This document shows positions 1 through 9,907 of a stretch of 33,985 nt of DNA, in pieces. Position 1 is the first letter of the stretch. Every line of letters begins with the position of its first letter. Made by a program: the position numbers and the translations under genes. Under the pieces are notes generated by a model, which saw only the letters and a program-made list of their open reading frames with translations, was not told the origin of the DNA and searched no databases. Origin of the DNA: an uncultured Pelagibacteraceae bacterium (GTDB taxonomy: Bacteria > Pseudomonadota > Alphaproteobacteria > Pelagibacterales > Pelagibacteraceae); the NCBI GenBank assembly GCA_902583685.1, contig CACHWO010000006.1, forward strand, positions 1 through 33,985, in the 5' to 3' direction.

Positions 1-1242
1 TCCACCAAAAATTTGTATTGCATCATTAGTAATTTCCATACCGATGTCGGTAAAAAAAGATTTTATTAATGGGGTCATTAAAGAAACCAGGTCATTGGCA
101 TTTGATTTAATTTCTTTATTAGAATGATTCAAACTTACATCAATTTGTTGGGATACCCAAAAAGCGAGTGATCTTTGACCTTCAATTAATGATTTCATGT
201 TCATTAAACTTCTTCTAATATCTGCATGTCTGATTATCAAATCCGCGTCGTTATTATTACTGTTGTTTGCTTTACCCTGCTTTCTTTCTTTTGCATATGC
301 TAAAGCATTTTGATATGCGGTTTCTGATAATCCCAACCCTTGAATTCCAACAATTATTCTCTCTAAATTCATCATAGTAAACATTGAGTTTAAACCTTTG
401 TTTTCAGGTCCTATCATATAACCTTTGGCATTTTCAAAATTTAGAACGCAAGTTGGTGATCCTTTGATACCCATTTTTGTTTCAATTGATCCTGTATTTA
501 CTCCATTTCTTTGACCGACGGATCCATCCTCATTAACAATAAACTTAGGGACTAAAAATAAACTAATTCCCTTTGTTCCTGGGGGTGATCCTGGAATTCT
601 TGCTAAAACTAGATGAATTATATTTTCAGTTAAATCGTGATCTCCAGATGTTATAAATATTTTTTGACCTGTAATCAAATATGAACTATCTTTTTGTTTG
701 ACAGCTTTTGTTTTTAAAAGACCAAGATCAGTACCACAATGTGACTCGGTTAGACACATTGTTCCACTCCATTTGCCTTCAACTATTTTTGGTAAAAATT
801 TATCTTTAATTTTTTCATCCGCATGATGGAGTATGCAGTTATAAGCACCAATACTTAACTCACTGTATAATTTAAATGAAAGGCTCGATGATGATAGCAT
901 TTCTTCAAAAAAAGTACTTACAGTTTTAGGCATACCCTGACCACCATATTTCGGGTCACATGATAAAGAAGTCCAGCCATCTTCTATAAATTTTTTATAT
1001 GCTTCTTTATATCCTGGAGGTGATCTAACAACACCGTTTTCATATATACATGGTTTCTCATCACCTACTTTTGCTAATGGTAAAATAATATCTTGATTAA
1101 TCTTTGCTGCTTGATCTAATATATCTTTTACTAATTCAGAATTTACATCCTTTAATTTTTCTATTTCGTTATAGTTTTTATTATCCTTTAGGTTCTCAAA
1201 TAAAAAAAGCATTTCCTCAACTGGTGCGTTGTAACTAGTCAT
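1..1242 (-). CDS. acyl-CoA dehydrogenase, large DmdC/FadE-like type (3' end cut by window edge)
   Basis: Catalyses FAD-dependent alpha,beta-dehydrogenation of an acyl-CoA thioester in the cytoplasm. I translated 414 codons from the ATG at 1242-1240. The protein begins MTSYNAPVEEMLFLFENL, the short N-terminal extension typical of the roughly 590-residue acyl-CoA dehydrogenases that include DmdC (3-methylmercaptopropionyl-CoA dehydrogenase). The flavin-binding middle domain is visible (MCLTESHCGTDLG, then FITSGDHDL) and the read ends in DAIQIFGG, just where the family continues with HGY. About 170 residues are therefore missing beyond base 1. The start codon follows the stop of the upstream hydratase/dehydrogenase gene without a spare base, so the two are surely co-transcribed. 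Substrate is not decided by the sequence: beta-oxidation or DMSP-derived acyl-CoA are both possible. Confidence 0.88.
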   Translation of the reverse strand, partial: MTSYNAPVEEMLFLFENLKDNKNYNEIEKLKDVNSELVKDILDQAAKINQDIILPLAKVGDEKPCIYENGVVRSPPGYKEAYKKFIEDGWTSLSCDPKYGGQGMPKTVSTFFEEMLSSSSLSFKLYSELSIGAYNCILHHADEKIKDKFLPKIVEGKWSGTMCLTESHCGTDLGLLKTKAVKQKDSSYLITGQKIFITSGDHDLTENIIHLVLARIPGSPPGTKGISLFLVPKFIVNEDGSVGQRNGVNTGSIETKMGIKGSPTCVLNFENAKGYMIGPENKGLNSMFTMMNLERIIVGIQGLGLSETAYQNALAYAKERKQGKANNSNNNDADLIIRHADIRRSLMNMKSLIEGQRSLAFWVSQQIDVSLNHSNKEIKSNANDLVSLMTPLIKSFFTDIGMEITNDAIQIFGG

Positions 1243-3465
1243 TTAATTAATTAATGGTTTTCCTGTATTTAAAGTATGTTTAATTCTTTCTTGTGTTTGT
1301 TTTGTTTCTATAAGTTTCATAAAACCATTTAGTTCTAATTCATACATCTTATCCTCGCTAATTTCATTTTGTAAATTTGTCTCTCCCCCGCTTAAAATAT
1401 AGGCTAATTCTTTACCTACAATCATACCATGATCAAGGATTTTTTTACTATTATACAGATCATCAAGAATTTTTTGCATTTTTTTTCTAACATTTTTACC
1501 TGATAATTTAAATTTACATTCTTGAGGAGGTTTAAAATGTGGATTTTTCGTTATGAATGATCTTGCAGCTGAAAAGAGGTTATTTCTATTTATAATGACT
1601 TCGTGGTTTGAGTCTAAAAATAAGTTTGGTTTAGCTTCTTGGGGTGATGATGCTGTTTTTGCGTTTCCTATAATTTCAAAAACTTTTAAAGAGGCAAAAT
1701 CAGGATCTTTTTTTGCATGTTCTGTTTGTGTCCATCTCCACAATAATTCTTTACAACCACCTCCAGCAGGTACTAATCCAACAATTGTTTCAACTAAGCC
1801 CATAACAATGTTTGTATGAGAAACAACATAATTGCTTTGAAGTAAAACTTCTTCTCCACCACCTAAAGCTAATCCTGACGGTGCTGAGATAACAGGTTTA
1901 TTAGAATATTTTAAATGTTTACAAGTATCCTGAAAGTATTTAATAAATTTTTCGACTGATTTAAGATCATTATTTTTTATAAATTCCATAACATAATTTA
2001 AATTTACTCCAGCAGAAAACTGCATACTCTCATTAATTATGATAAGTGGTTTGTCTGTTGCTTTTTTAAGTGCATCCATTGAATTATAATCTAATGCATT
2101 AGCCTTAGTATTAAATTCAACAATATTAAAATCATTAAATCTATATATTTCTGCAGAATTATTTTTATCAATTTTAATTACTGATTTTTTTATTTTGCCT
2201 AGTGTTTCAATATTTGTATATTTTTGTCTTTGCCCATAAAACTTTTTCAATTTTTTATTCTTAAGATTTATTAAAAAATTATTATTTTCAATATTTGTAA
2301 TTTTGTCGAAAAAATTATCCAGTCCAATAGCTTCTAACATTTCAAAAGGACCCATGGACCAATTGAAACCTAGCCTTAGAGCTTCATCTATATCATTATA
2401 CTCTTCTGTAATTTGAGGAACTAAAGATGAGGAGTATAAGATTATTTTTGAAATAACTGACCATGCATATTTTCCATATTTATCATTTCGATTTATAAGT
2501 TCTAAAAGATTCATCTTGTTAATTTGAAGGTTAATTTTTTTTGCTTCAAAATATTGATTTTTTTTCAAATCAAGAGCTTCTAATATTTTTTTTCCATCAT
2601 TTTTATTTATTCTATAAAAACCACCCTTACCTTTTCTCCCCGTATATCCAGTCTTAATCAGTTCATTAATTATTGGAATTCCATCAGCTACTTTTTGAAA
2701 AGCATCATTTTTTGGAAGTTCTTTTTTAAAACTTTTAAGAACATCTGACATTAAATCTATTCCAATTAGATCGTACAAAGCAAAAACACCTGTTTTGGGA
2801 ATACCCATCGGTCTACCAAAAATTGCATCAGCTTCTTCTATTGATAAATTCATATTAACAGCCTCTGTCATTGCTACTTGCATAGCATAAACTCCTATTC
2901 TATTTCCTAAAAAACCCGGAGTATCACTGCAAATTAAAACACCCTTCCCTAAAATTTTTTCGCAAAAGTTTTTTAATAATTGAATTTTATTTTCGCTATA
3001 TGTTTTATCAATTACAATTTCAAGAAGCCCCATGTATCTGACTGGATTAAAAAAATGTGTTATACAAAAATCTTTTTTATCTTCTGATTTCAAATTTTGT
3101 GATAAAATTTTTAAGGGTATAGTTGAAGTATTAGAAGAAACAATTGAGTTTTTTTTTCTATTTTGGAAAATTTTTTGATAAATATTATGTTTTATATCAA
3201 TTTTCTCAACTACAGCCTCTATTATCCAATCAGCATCTGCAACATTTTTAAAATCTTCTGTTATGTTACCAGTTTTTAAAATATTTATTTTTGAATTTTC
3301 AAATAATAGCGGTGGTCTAGATTTTAATATCCTTTCTTTGGCTTTTTCTGCAATTTCAGTTTTTAAATCTAAAAGGACGACAGGAATATTCGCGTTACAC
3401 AAATGTGCAGCAATACCACTGCCCATTGTGCCTGAACCGATAACTACTACTTTTTTAATTTCCAT
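1243..3465 (-). CDS. bifunctional 3-hydroxyacyl-CoA dehydrogenase / enoyl-CoA hydratase (FadN-type domain order)
   Basis: Two beta-oxidation steps in one 740-residue cytoplasmic protein. The NAD-binding dehydrogenase comes first ([14 protein letters not shown], residues 7-19; catalytic-type His137 in [28 protein letters not shown] after it). The crotonase-type domain comes last (ALGGGEE and [12 protein letters not shown], about residues 530-580). This order is that of FadN-like proteins and is the reverse of E. coli FadB. The chosen ATG (3465-3463) places the Rossmann glycine motif at the usual distance. It lies only 3 bases after the CCA end of tRNA-Pro, so any Shine-Dalgarno site would have to be inside the tRNA. 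The acyl-CoA dehydrogenase gene follows immediately, giving an acyl-CoA oxidation unit. A thiolase is not in the window. Confidence 0.9.
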   Translation of the reverse strand: MEIKKVVVIGSGTMGSGIAAHLCNANIPVVLLDLKTEIAEKAKERILKSRPPLLFENSKINILKTGNITEDFKNVADADWIIEAVVEKIDIKHNIYQKIFQNRKKNSIVSSNTSTIPLKILSQNLKSEDKKDFCITHFFNPVRYMGLLEIVIDKTYSENKIQLLKNFCEKILGKGVLICSDTPGFLGNRIGVYAMQVAMTEAVNMNLSIEEADAIFGRPMGIPKTGVFALYDLIGIDLMSDVLKSFKKELPKNDAFQKVADGIPIINELIKTGYTGRKGKGGFYRINKNDGKKILEALDLKKNQYFEAKKINLQINKMNLLELINRNDKYGKYAWSVISKIILYSSSLVPQITEEYNDIDEALRLGFNWSMGPFEMLEAIGLDNFFDKITNIENNNFLINLKNKKLKKFYGQRQKYTNIETLGKIKKSVIKIDKNNSAEIYRFNDFNIVEFNTKANALDYNSMDALKKATDKPLIIINESMQFSAGVNLNYVMEFIKNNDLKSVEKFIKYFQDTCKHLKYSNKPVISAPSGLALGGGEEVLLQSNYVVSHTNIVMGLVETIVGLVPAGGGCKELLWRWTQTEHAKKDPDFASLKVFEIIGNAKTASSPQEAKPNLFLDSNHEVIINRNNLFSAARSFITKNPHFKPPQECKFKLSGKNVRKKMQKILDDLYNSKKILDHGMIVGKELAYILSGGETNLQNEISEDKMYELELNGFMKLIETKQTQERIKHTLNTGKPLIN

Positions 3466-3468
3466 AAA

Positions 3469-3545
<77 letters not shown>

Positions 3546-3629
3546 AAAGACTATTTATATAGATTAAATGAGCTATTTTATCAATTGAAAGATAATTACA
3601 TTTGCAAAATTAAAGATATAATTACCGAA

Positions 3630-4808
3630 ATGATTCAATATATTTCAAAACCTTTTAAGTGGTTTTTTAAACTAGAGGCAGCATCTGGATTAATTTTACT
3701 TTTTGCTGCAATCGCCGCATTAATTGTAAGCAATACAGAGCTTGATAAATATTATATTAGTACCTTAGAAAGTTATTTGTCATTAGGTTTTGGAAAGTAT
3801 AGTATAAAGTTATCAGTTCTACATTGGATTAATGACGCTCTGATGGCAGTATTCTTCTTTTTAGTTTCTTTAGAAATTAAACGAGAATTTATTCAGGGCG
3901 AGCTTTCAAATCCTAAACAAGCGATGCTTCCAATAGTTGGTGCAATAGGTGGTATGTTAATACCTGCTCTAATTTATATATTAATTAACTTTGGTAATTA
4001 TGAGACATTAAGTGGTTGGGCAATACCCTCTGCTACAGATATAGCATTTTCTTTAGGGGTGTTATCTTTGCTTGGAAAAAGAGTTCCAATTTCATTAAAA
4101 GTTTTTCTAACTGCCCTTGCAATTATTGATGATTTAGGGGCAATAGTAATCATTGCTTTTTTTTATTCAGGAAAGATCCAACTTGTTTACCTAATATTAA
4201 TGTTGTTATGTGTTTTTCTATTAGTTCTACTAAACAGGTTTAACATAAAGAACTTTTTTCCATATCTTTTTATAGGTTTGTTTTTGTGGGAATTTACTCA
4301 TCAATCTGGAATACACGCAACTATAGCAGGTGTTCTTTTAGCTTTAACAATACCACACAAAACTGAGGGCAAAGTAAAAAGGAACTCTCTTTTGTTAAAA
4401 ATTGAACATTTAATCTCGCCTTATGTTCTTTTCGGAATAATGCCAATTTTTGCTTTTGCTAATGCAGGTGTATCTCTAGATGGAATTACATTAAAAACAT
4501 TAATGAATCCAGTTCCTTTAGGTATTTTATGTGGTCTTTTTTTTGGAAAACAGATTGGAGTATTTATATTTTCTTATTTGTCAATAAAACTAAAAATAGC
4601 TGAAATGCCAACAGACGCTAATTGGGGTACTTTTTATGGTGTTGGTGTTCTAACAGGTATAGGATTTACAATGAGCCTTTTTGTTGGAAATTTAGCTTTT
4701 GTTGAGACAACACAGTATTTAAGTGGAGTCAAAATAGGTGTTTTACTTGGATCACTATTATCAACGTTGTTAGGTTATTTTTTAATTTTACTATGCGCAA
4801 AAAAATAA
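3630..4808 (+). CDS. nhaA: Na+/H+ antiporter NhaA
   Basis: Inner-membrane antiporter that exports Na+ (or Li+) in exchange for H+, for pH and salt homeostasis. The 392-residue product from ATG 3630 has about 12 hydrophobic segments and the family signatures SATDIAFSLGVL (Asp133-type residue) and LAIIDDLGAIV (the Asp-Asp pair of the ion site). I chose the start at 3630 (MIQYISKPFKWFFKLEAASG), which matches the usual NhaA N-terminus of a short amphipathic stretch before helix 1. The frame stays open back to 3468, but those 54 codons are the complement of tRNA-Pro plus spacer and are not protein coding. The 3' end overlaps the next gene by 16 bases, so translation is probably coupled. Confidence 0.95.
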   Translation: MIQYISKPFKWFFKLEAASGLILLFAAIAALIVSNTELDKYYISTLESYLSLGFGKYSIKLSVLHWINDALMAVFFFLVSLEIKREFIQGELSNPKQAMLPIVGAIGGMLIPALIYILINFGNYETLSGWAIPSATDIAFSLGVLSLLGKRVPISLKVFLTALAIIDDLGAIVIIAFFYSGKIQLVYLILMLLCVFLLVLLNRFNIKNFFPYLFIGLFLWEFTHQSGIHATIAGVLLALTIPHKTEGKVKRNSLLLKIEHLISPYVLFGIMPIFAFANAGVSLDGITLKTLMNPVPLGILCGLFFGKQIGVFIFSYLSIKLKIAEMPTDANWGTFYGVGVLTGIGFTMSLFVGNLAFVETTQYLSGVKIGVLLGSLLSTLLGYFLILLCAKK

Positions 4809-5152
4809 TAGATAACAAAATTTTAGATTTAGCCTTTGATACAGAGAATTATGGTTTGAAAAATAAATCAAAATATATTGCCGTTTTAAAAAATAAAAAA
4901 TGCGGTGATAAAGTGCACGTTGAACTTGAAATAAAAAATAAAAAAATTAAAAAAATGTATTATGAAACTGAGTCATGTATTTTTTGCCAAGCATCCGCAA
5001 GCTTATTATCAAAAAAAATTATAAATACATCGGTTAAAGATTTAGATAATTTAATTGAAAATAAAAAATTTAAAAAACTTTTGTCAAAAAAATATATTAA
5101 TAGAAGAGACTGTATTTTATTGCCTTTAAATGCTCTAAAAAAAGCAATTTAA
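4793..5152 (+). CDS. NifU/IscU-like iron-sulfur cluster scaffold protein
   Basis: The 119-residue protein resembles the NifU N-terminal/SufU fold on which Fe-S clusters are assembled. The three conserved ligand cysteines appear in the expected contexts: Cys37 in KKCGDKV, Cys62 in ESCIFCQASAS (with an additional Cys65) and Cys107 in RRDCILLPLNAL. The Q-A-S-A-S stretch after the second cysteine is highly characteristic. The start lies inside the nhaA 3' end (16-base overlap). No cysteine desulfurase is next to it, so whether it supports general Fe-S assembly or a dedicated client is unknown. It ends tail-to-tail, 2 bases from the convergent hydrolase gene. Confidence 0.8.
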   Translation: MRKKIIDNKILDLAFDTENYGLKNKSKYIAVLKNKKCGDKVHVELEIKNKKIKKMYYETESCIFCQASASLLSKKIINTSVKDLDNLIENKKFKKLLSKKYINRRDCILLPLNALKKAI

Positions 5153-5154
5153 AA

Positions 5155-5922
5155 TTATATTTTTAAAATCATACCATCAAAAGCAGGTAATACATTTTTT
5201 GGTAAAGAATTCTTGATAAAATTATAATCCATGTCAGAGTGTAAATTTGTTAAAATAGTTTTTTTTGGATTTATTTTTTGGCTTATAGTTATAGCTTCAT
5301 CAAAATTAAAATGTGAAGGATGTTGATTGAATTTTAAACAGTCTATAACAAGATATTTTAAATTTTTAAGCTTTTTGTAATCTTCCTCAAATATTGCGTT
5401 AGCATCACTAATATATGCTAGTTTATCTATAACGTATGCAGTTGAGTTTATTTCACCGTGTTTTACATAAAAAGATTTGATTTTAATTATATCTTTTTTT
5501 TTAGAAACAGAAAAATTTTGTTTTACTAAGTTACCTTTTAAAATTGGGGCATATCCTTGACCGCCTTTAAAACAATAACCGTGCTTTTTTTTAAGATCTT
5601 TTAAAGTCTCTTTGTTAGCAAAAATATTTATTTTTTTTTTCTTTTTCCAATAAAAAGGTCTTAACTCAAAAATACCGCTAGTTTGGTCAGCGTGTTCATG
5701 TGTATATAAAACGTAATCAATATCCTTGATCTTGTTTGTTAATAATTGATTTTTTATATCTGGAGAAGTATCGATTAATAGTGATAGATTTCCCTTTTTT
5801 ACAAAAGCTGAACAACGTGTTCTTTTATTAAATTTATTTTTTTTATTGCATTTACCCCAATTTCCAGTAATCCAAGGAACACCCACTGAACTTCCACAGC
5901 CCAATATTATGAATTTCGTCAT
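5155..5922 (-). CDS. metallo-beta-lactamase-fold hydrolase, PhnP-like
   Basis: The 255-residue protein starts MTKFIILGCGSSVGVPW, a typical PhnP/RNase Z-like opening, followed by LLIDTSPDIKNQLL. The metal motif reads YTHEHADQTSGI: His75, His77 and Asp79 of the HxHxDH box are present but the final His is Gln80. Family members hydrolyse phosphodiesters such as cyclic phosphates; the exact substrate here is unknown. The start overlaps the stop of tatD by 4 bases (ATGA), and the tatD plus MBL-hydrolase pair is a recurring alphaproteobacterial arrangement. The Gln replacement could alter the second metal site or be a lineage feature. Confidence 0.85.
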   Translation of the reverse strand: MTKFIILGCGSSVGVPWITGNWGKCNKKNKFNKRTRCSAFVKKGNLSLLIDTSPDIKNQLLTNKIKDIDYVLYTHEHADQTSGIFELRPFYWKKKKKINIFANKETLKDLKKKHGYCFKGGQGYAPILKGNLVKQNFSVSKKKDIIKIKSFYVKHGEINSTAYVIDKLAYISDANAIFEEDYKKLKNLKYLVIDCLKFNQHPSHFNFDEAITISQKINPKKTILTNLHSDMDYNFIKNSLPKNVLPAFDGMILKI

Positions 5923-6698
5923 GTAGGATTAAAATTAAAAAGAGTAAAAAAATTTTTACTTGTTATTTTTGATATATTGTCTTCTGTATCATTTCTAATT
6001 TTAGAAATATGTTTTAAAGTATAAACCAAATGACTAGGTTCGTTAACTTTGCCTCTTTTAGGTTCAGGTGACAAGTATGGAGAGTCTGTTTCTAATAAAA
6101 TTCTGTCATTTGGTATAAATTTAAAAACTTCATTTATTTCTTGTGACTTTTTAAAAGTTATAATTCCACTTGCTGAGAAGTAACAACCGATATCCAATAA
6201 TTTTTTAGCAAATTTTTTTGAACCAGTAAAACAATGCATTAATATACTAAATTTTTTTATCTTTATATGTTTAGACAGTATATCAAATGTTTCCTCTTCA
6301 GCTGATCTTGAATGTACAATTAAAGTTTTAGAAGTTTCTTGTGCGGCCTTAATGTGCTTTATAAAGCTTTCTTTTTGTAGATTTTTATCTGAATGATTAT
6401 AAAAAAAATCTAATCCTGTTTCGCCAATACCTATAACTTTTTTATCATAAGTTAAATTTTTTATTATTTTTTCAACTGTAAGACTGTCGTAAAATTTTGC
6501 TTCATGTGGATGGACACCATATGTACCGAAAACATTATTATATTTTTTTAATATATGAAGTATTTTGTTAAAACTTTTATCCTCTGTACAAATCGTTAAT
6601 AAATAATTTATACCAGCTTTTTTAGCTTTTTTTAAAATATTATCCAAATCCTTATTTATTGGTTCGTAATCTAAATGGCAGTGAGAATCTATCAACAT
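5919..6698 (-). CDS. tatD: TatD-family metal-dependent deoxyribonuclease
   Basis: A 259-residue amidohydrolase-fold nuclease. Metal-binding signatures are all visible: MLIDSHCHLDYE (HxH, His6/His8), IGIGETGLDFFY (Glu), LIVHSR, ILMHCFTGS and LLETDSPYLSPEP (Asp). Length matches the family (about 260). TatD proteins are Mg-dependent 3'-5' exonucleases linked to DNA repair and cleanup; despite the name they are not part of the Tat translocon. It is co-transcribed with the overlapping PhnP-like hydrolase and follows the glycosyltransferase gene by 9 bases. Confidence 0.92.
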   Translation of the reverse strand: MLIDSHCHLDYEPINKDLDNILKKAKKAGINYLLTICTEDKSFNKILHILKKYNNVFGTYGVHPHEAKFYDSLTVEKIIKNLTYDKKVIGIGETGLDFFYNHSDKNLQKESFIKHIKAAQETSKTLIVHSRSAEEETFDILSKHIKIKKFSILMHCFTGSKKFAKKLLDIGCYFSASGIITFKKSQEINEVFKFIPNDRILLETDSPYLSPEPKRGKVNEPSHLVYTLKHISKIRNDTEDNISKITSKNFFTLFNFNPT

Positions 6699-6707
6699 AC
6701 TTTTTTT

Positions 6708-8837
6708 TTATTCCCAGTAAAACTTCTTTTTATTATTATTATCTGAGTCAAAAGTTTTTTTAATTAAATATTTTGCTACTTCAGTTGAGTTAAAAAATTT
6801 TAAATATTTTTTCTTTCCTTTCCTTCCGATTTCTTTTCTTAATTTTTCATCCTTACTAATTTTCAATATCTTTTCAGCTAAATCACTTACATTTTTATAG
6901 AAAACCATTTCTTGGTCATTAAAAAAATCCCTGTAATGAGTTTTTTCGTCAATTAATGTGACTAAGCCGTTTCCAATAATTTGTGTAATTCTATCACTAC
7001 TATAATATTTAATAGGTTCACCTCTACTTAAATTTAAGCCCATTTTAGAGTTTGATATCGCTTTAAGGTAATTATCTGCCCAAACAGGTTGTACATTGTT
7101 TGCGCCATAAATATCAAATTTTATGTTTGGTGTAATATTCATTAACTTTGATACAAAATTTATTCTTTCATCAAATTTACCTCTTTTTAAAACTCCACGA
7201 TGTACACCATGACTTAATGCGTAGAAAACATCCATATTACAGGGTTTGTTAAAATTATTTAAAGTCTCAAATGAGCTATCAGATGGGTTAGGAATAAAAT
7301 GAAAGTTATCCTTTTTTTTTAAAAAATTTAGTGCTTTGGGAGAGGTTGTTAAAAAGTTTTTATCAACATAATCTATTTTGTTTAATATCCTTTCTTTATT
7401 TTTATTAAAATCTGGTCCTTTTTTATTAAGAGGATCTAAAAACCATTGTGCAATTTTTAAATTTGGATAATTTTTTTTAAGATCTCTTAAGGTTTGAGGA
7501 TATATAGAGTCTGCATGACCTAAGACTAACATATCGGGTCTAAAATTATAGCAAGTATTTAACAATTTAGAATTAAGTCTTTTTGTACCTGATATATCTT
7601 TATAATTTTTATAATATTTTTGTATATCTCTGTCACTAAACTCTAAAACACTATGACCCAAGCGGATTAAACCATTATTAATTCTTCTTCCAGTATTAAA
7701 ATATAATCTTCCATCGTGTCTTTCGTTGAAATTAGTAATATGAACGATTCTTAATTTTTCATTTTTATTAAAAAAATTTATTTTTTTTGAATATAATATT
7801 TCTTCTCTATATTTATCTATATTTTTACTACTATTCTTATGAGTAAGATAAAAATTTTTATACGCAAGTTTTTGATACTCTAATCTCAGTTTATTATTTT
7901 TTATTAATAACTCGATTTTTTTTATTAACTCTTTTTGGTTTAATCTTTTTAATATAATAGCATTAGTAACAGTTTCAGGTAAACCACCTCTATTACTTAT
8001 TATAACAGCACAAGCGTTCGCCGAACCTTCAAGACTTGTTCTACCAAAAGGTTCGTTCCATCTTGAACATGCAACTGCTATACTAGTTTTTTTAAAAATA
8101 TTTATAACTTTATTGTGCTCTAAAAAACCCAGATTTTTAAGTCTATCATGATAAAAATTGATCTTATCTCTTTGCTCATCTCCAATGACAATCGCTTTCC
8201 AATCTTTATATTTCTTAAGTATTTTAATAACTGACGACCCAAAAATATCGTATCCTTTAGATCTATTAAGTTTACCAACAAATGTTATCCATTTTTTTTT
8301 GGATTTAAAATTAATTAAGTTTTTTGAAGCTGATTGAAAAATTACTATTAATTTCTCACTACTAATTGATCCAGATGAAATATTTTCTAAAAATCTCTTT
8401 TTAGACCAAAGACTATTAAAAATAATTTTTTCACAAATATCCACTAAATATTTTCTTTCATTTAAACTTTTAGATCCAGTCATTGTTAAGGGATCGTTAT
8501 GAAAATAAAGAACAAATTTAGATTTTATACCTTCGTTTATAAGGTGATTTAAATAATGAGGTCTATTATGTATTTCAATTATACTTGATGGGGAGGACTT
8601 TTCTATTTTAATAAATTCATTCATATAATTTTCACTTTGACTACCAAAGAAAATTTTTTTTAATTTAATATTTTTATAATTTTTTGAGAATTTTTTTTTA
8701 AATGAAGTATTTCCGTATACCTTCGTGTTTTTTTTATACTTACTTAGTTTTAATGTATCATTAACAAAGAGAGATACCGCTCCTGGATAATTTGGCGAAA
8801 AATTTTCTTTATATGGAAGTAAAATAGATATTTTCAT
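6708..8837 (-). CDS. two-domain glycosyltransferase (GT4-like plus CgeB-like)
   Basis: A 709-residue protein that appears to be a tandem of two GT-B-fold transferases. The first half (to about residue 345) has the GT4 sugar-nucleotide motif WNEPFGRTSLEGSANACAV with the Glu-x7-Glu spacing, followed by SNRGGLPETV. The second half (from about 360, EKLRIVHITNFNERHDGRLY) resembles CgeB-type transferases: FRPDMLVLGHADSIYPQTL, FHFIPNPSD, SKMGLNLSRGEPIKYYSSDR and a C-terminal RKGKKKYLKFFNS helix. No signal or membrane segment is seen. It probably builds a surface glycan, perhaps adding two sugars in sequence. The gene overlaps the GIY-YIG gene by 4 bases. Acceptor and donor cannot be read from sequence. 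Confidence 0.82.
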   Translation of the reverse strand: MKISILLPYKENFSPNYPGAVSLFVNDTLKLSKYKKNTKVYGNTSFKKKFSKNYKNIKLKKIFFGSQSENYMNEFIKIEKSSPSSIIEIHNRPHYLNHLINEGIKSKFVLYFHNDPLTMTGSKSLNERKYLVDICEKIIFNSLWSKKRFLENISSGSISSEKLIVIFQSASKNLINFKSKKKWITFVGKLNRSKGYDIFGSSVIKILKKYKDWKAIVIGDEQRDKINFYHDRLKNLGFLEHNKVINIFKKTSIAVACSRWNEPFGRTSLEGSANACAVIISNRGGLPETVTNAIILKRLNQKELIKKIELLIKNNKLRLEYQKLAYKNFYLTHKNSSKNIDKYREEILYSKKINFFNKNEKLRIVHITNFNERHDGRLYFNTGRRINNGLIRLGHSVLEFSDRDIQKYYKNYKDISGTKRLNSKLLNTCYNFRPDMLVLGHADSIYPQTLRDLKKNYPNLKIAQWFLDPLNKKGPDFNKNKERILNKIDYVDKNFLTTSPKALNFLKKKDNFHFIPNPSDSSFETLNNFNKPCNMDVFYALSHGVHRGVLKRGKFDERINFVSKLMNITPNIKFDIYGANNVQPVWADNYLKAISNSKMGLNLSRGEPIKYYSSDRITQIIGNGLVTLIDEKTHYRDFFNDQEMVFYKNVSDLAEKILKISKDEKLRKEIGRKGKKKYLKFFNSTEVAKYLIKKTFDSDNNNKKKFYWE

Positions 8838-9085
8838 GAAAATTTATTAATCAAATGATTTCTTATTTTTCTATTTTTTTTCAAAAAATACTCTCTTGAT
8901 AAAGCTTCTTTTTTACTTTTATATTTTTCCATATATATTAATTTCCACTTTCTTCCGCGTGTAAATTTTGCTCCTTTTCCTTCGTTATGAAGTTTTAACC
9001 TATTTTTTAAATTTTTGGTATATCCAATATAAGAAAACTTTTTTCCTACGATAGTTTTTAAAACATAAACATAATAATTGGTCAA
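8834..9085 (-). CDS. small GIY-YIG domain nuclease-like protein
   Basis: An 83-residue single-domain protein of the UPF0213/YhbQ-like kind. The GIY-YIG strands are YYVYVLK (residues 4-10) and YIGYTKNLKNRLKLHN, followed by GAKFTRGRKWKLIYME and the helix SKKEALSREYFLKK with the expected catalytic-type Glu. Length is normal for the stand-alone family, whose cellular role is poorly defined. Its stop overlaps the glycosyltransferase start (ATGA), so both are probably made from one mRNA. Confidence 0.85.
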   Translation of the reverse strand: MTNYYVYVLKTIVGKKFSYIGYTKNLKNRLKLHNEGKGAKFTRGRKWKLIYMEKYKSKKEALSREYFLKKNRKIRNHLINKFS

Positions 9086-9118
9086 ATTTGTTTTATAATA
9101 ATTATTTAAATTTAATTG

Positions 9119-9907
9119 TTAATAACCCTTAGTATCTTTGGACTTAATTTCTTTAAACTTACTAACTGAGTCTTTTGCCCCACCTGACATAAATCTTTGA
9201 TCAGATCCAACTGTTACTAATTGAAAACCTAATTTAATCATTTTTTGAGCATATTCTGCTTTCATATTGTGAATTCCTGCTATTATATCATTTTTTTTTG
9301 CATGTTTTAAAATTTTCAATATTGTATCATAAACCTTGTCTCCCTCAGGCTTGTCAAAACTAGGTTCCTCTCCTATTGCTAAGCTTAAATCTGCTGGACC
9401 AATGTAAATACCATTAAGACCAGGTGTAGACATAATTGAGTCAAGATTATCTAAAGCCTCTTTAGTTTCTATCATTGCAAACTTTAGAATTTCATCATTT
9501 GCATGTTTTCCATAATCACTTCCTCCATATAAAAGACCTCTAATAGGACCAAAACTTCTGTATCCTTTTGGAGGGTACAAACATGCTTTAACGAAATTCT
9601 CAGCTTGTGATCTATTGCTTACCATCGGGCAAATAATTCCATAACAACCAGCATCTAAAATTTTCATTATTTGTCCTGGTTCATTCCAATTTACTCTGGC
9701 TAAAGGAACAACATCAGTTGTAGAAATTGCTTGTAACATTTTTAATGCATTTGGATAATCAACGACACCATGTTGCATATCTATTGTTAAGGAATCCCAT
9801 CCTTGATGAGCCATTACTTCAGCTGAAAAAGAATTTGGTATTTGTAACCAGCCATTTATCACAGCTTTGCCATCAGCAAATATTTTTTTTAGATTGTTTT
9901 TTCTCAT
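9119..9907 (-). CDS. HpcH/HpaI-family class II aldolase
   Basis: A 262-residue pyruvate-type aldolase. HpaI relatives reversibly cleave 2-keto-3-deoxy or 4-hydroxy-2-oxo acids into pyruvate (or a similar keto acid) and an aldehyde with a divalent metal. Visible key residues are His46 in TIDMQHGVV, Arg71 in PLARVNWNEP, Glu147 in FAMIETKEAL and Asp173 in IGPADLSLAIG. The usual Glu of DxEHG is Gln here. The start overlaps the stop of the aldehyde dehydrogenase by one base (TAATG), so aldolase and dehydrogenase are made together. This fits a step in which the released aldehyde is oxidised. Linked to iolD across a divergent promoter. Confidence 0.87.
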   Translation of the reverse strand: MRKNNLKKIFADGKAVINGWLQIPNSFSAEVMAHQGWDSLTIDMQHGVVDYPNALKMLQAISTTDVVPLARVNWNEPGQIMKILDAGCYGIICPMVSNRSQAENFVKACLYPPKGYRSFGPIRGLLYGGSDYGKHANDEILKFAMIETKEALDNLDSIMSTPGLNGIYIGPADLSLAIGEEPSFDKPEGDKVYDTILKILKHAKKNDIIAGIHNMKAEYAQKMIKLGFQLVTVGSDQRFMSGGAKDSVSKFKEIKSKDTKGY

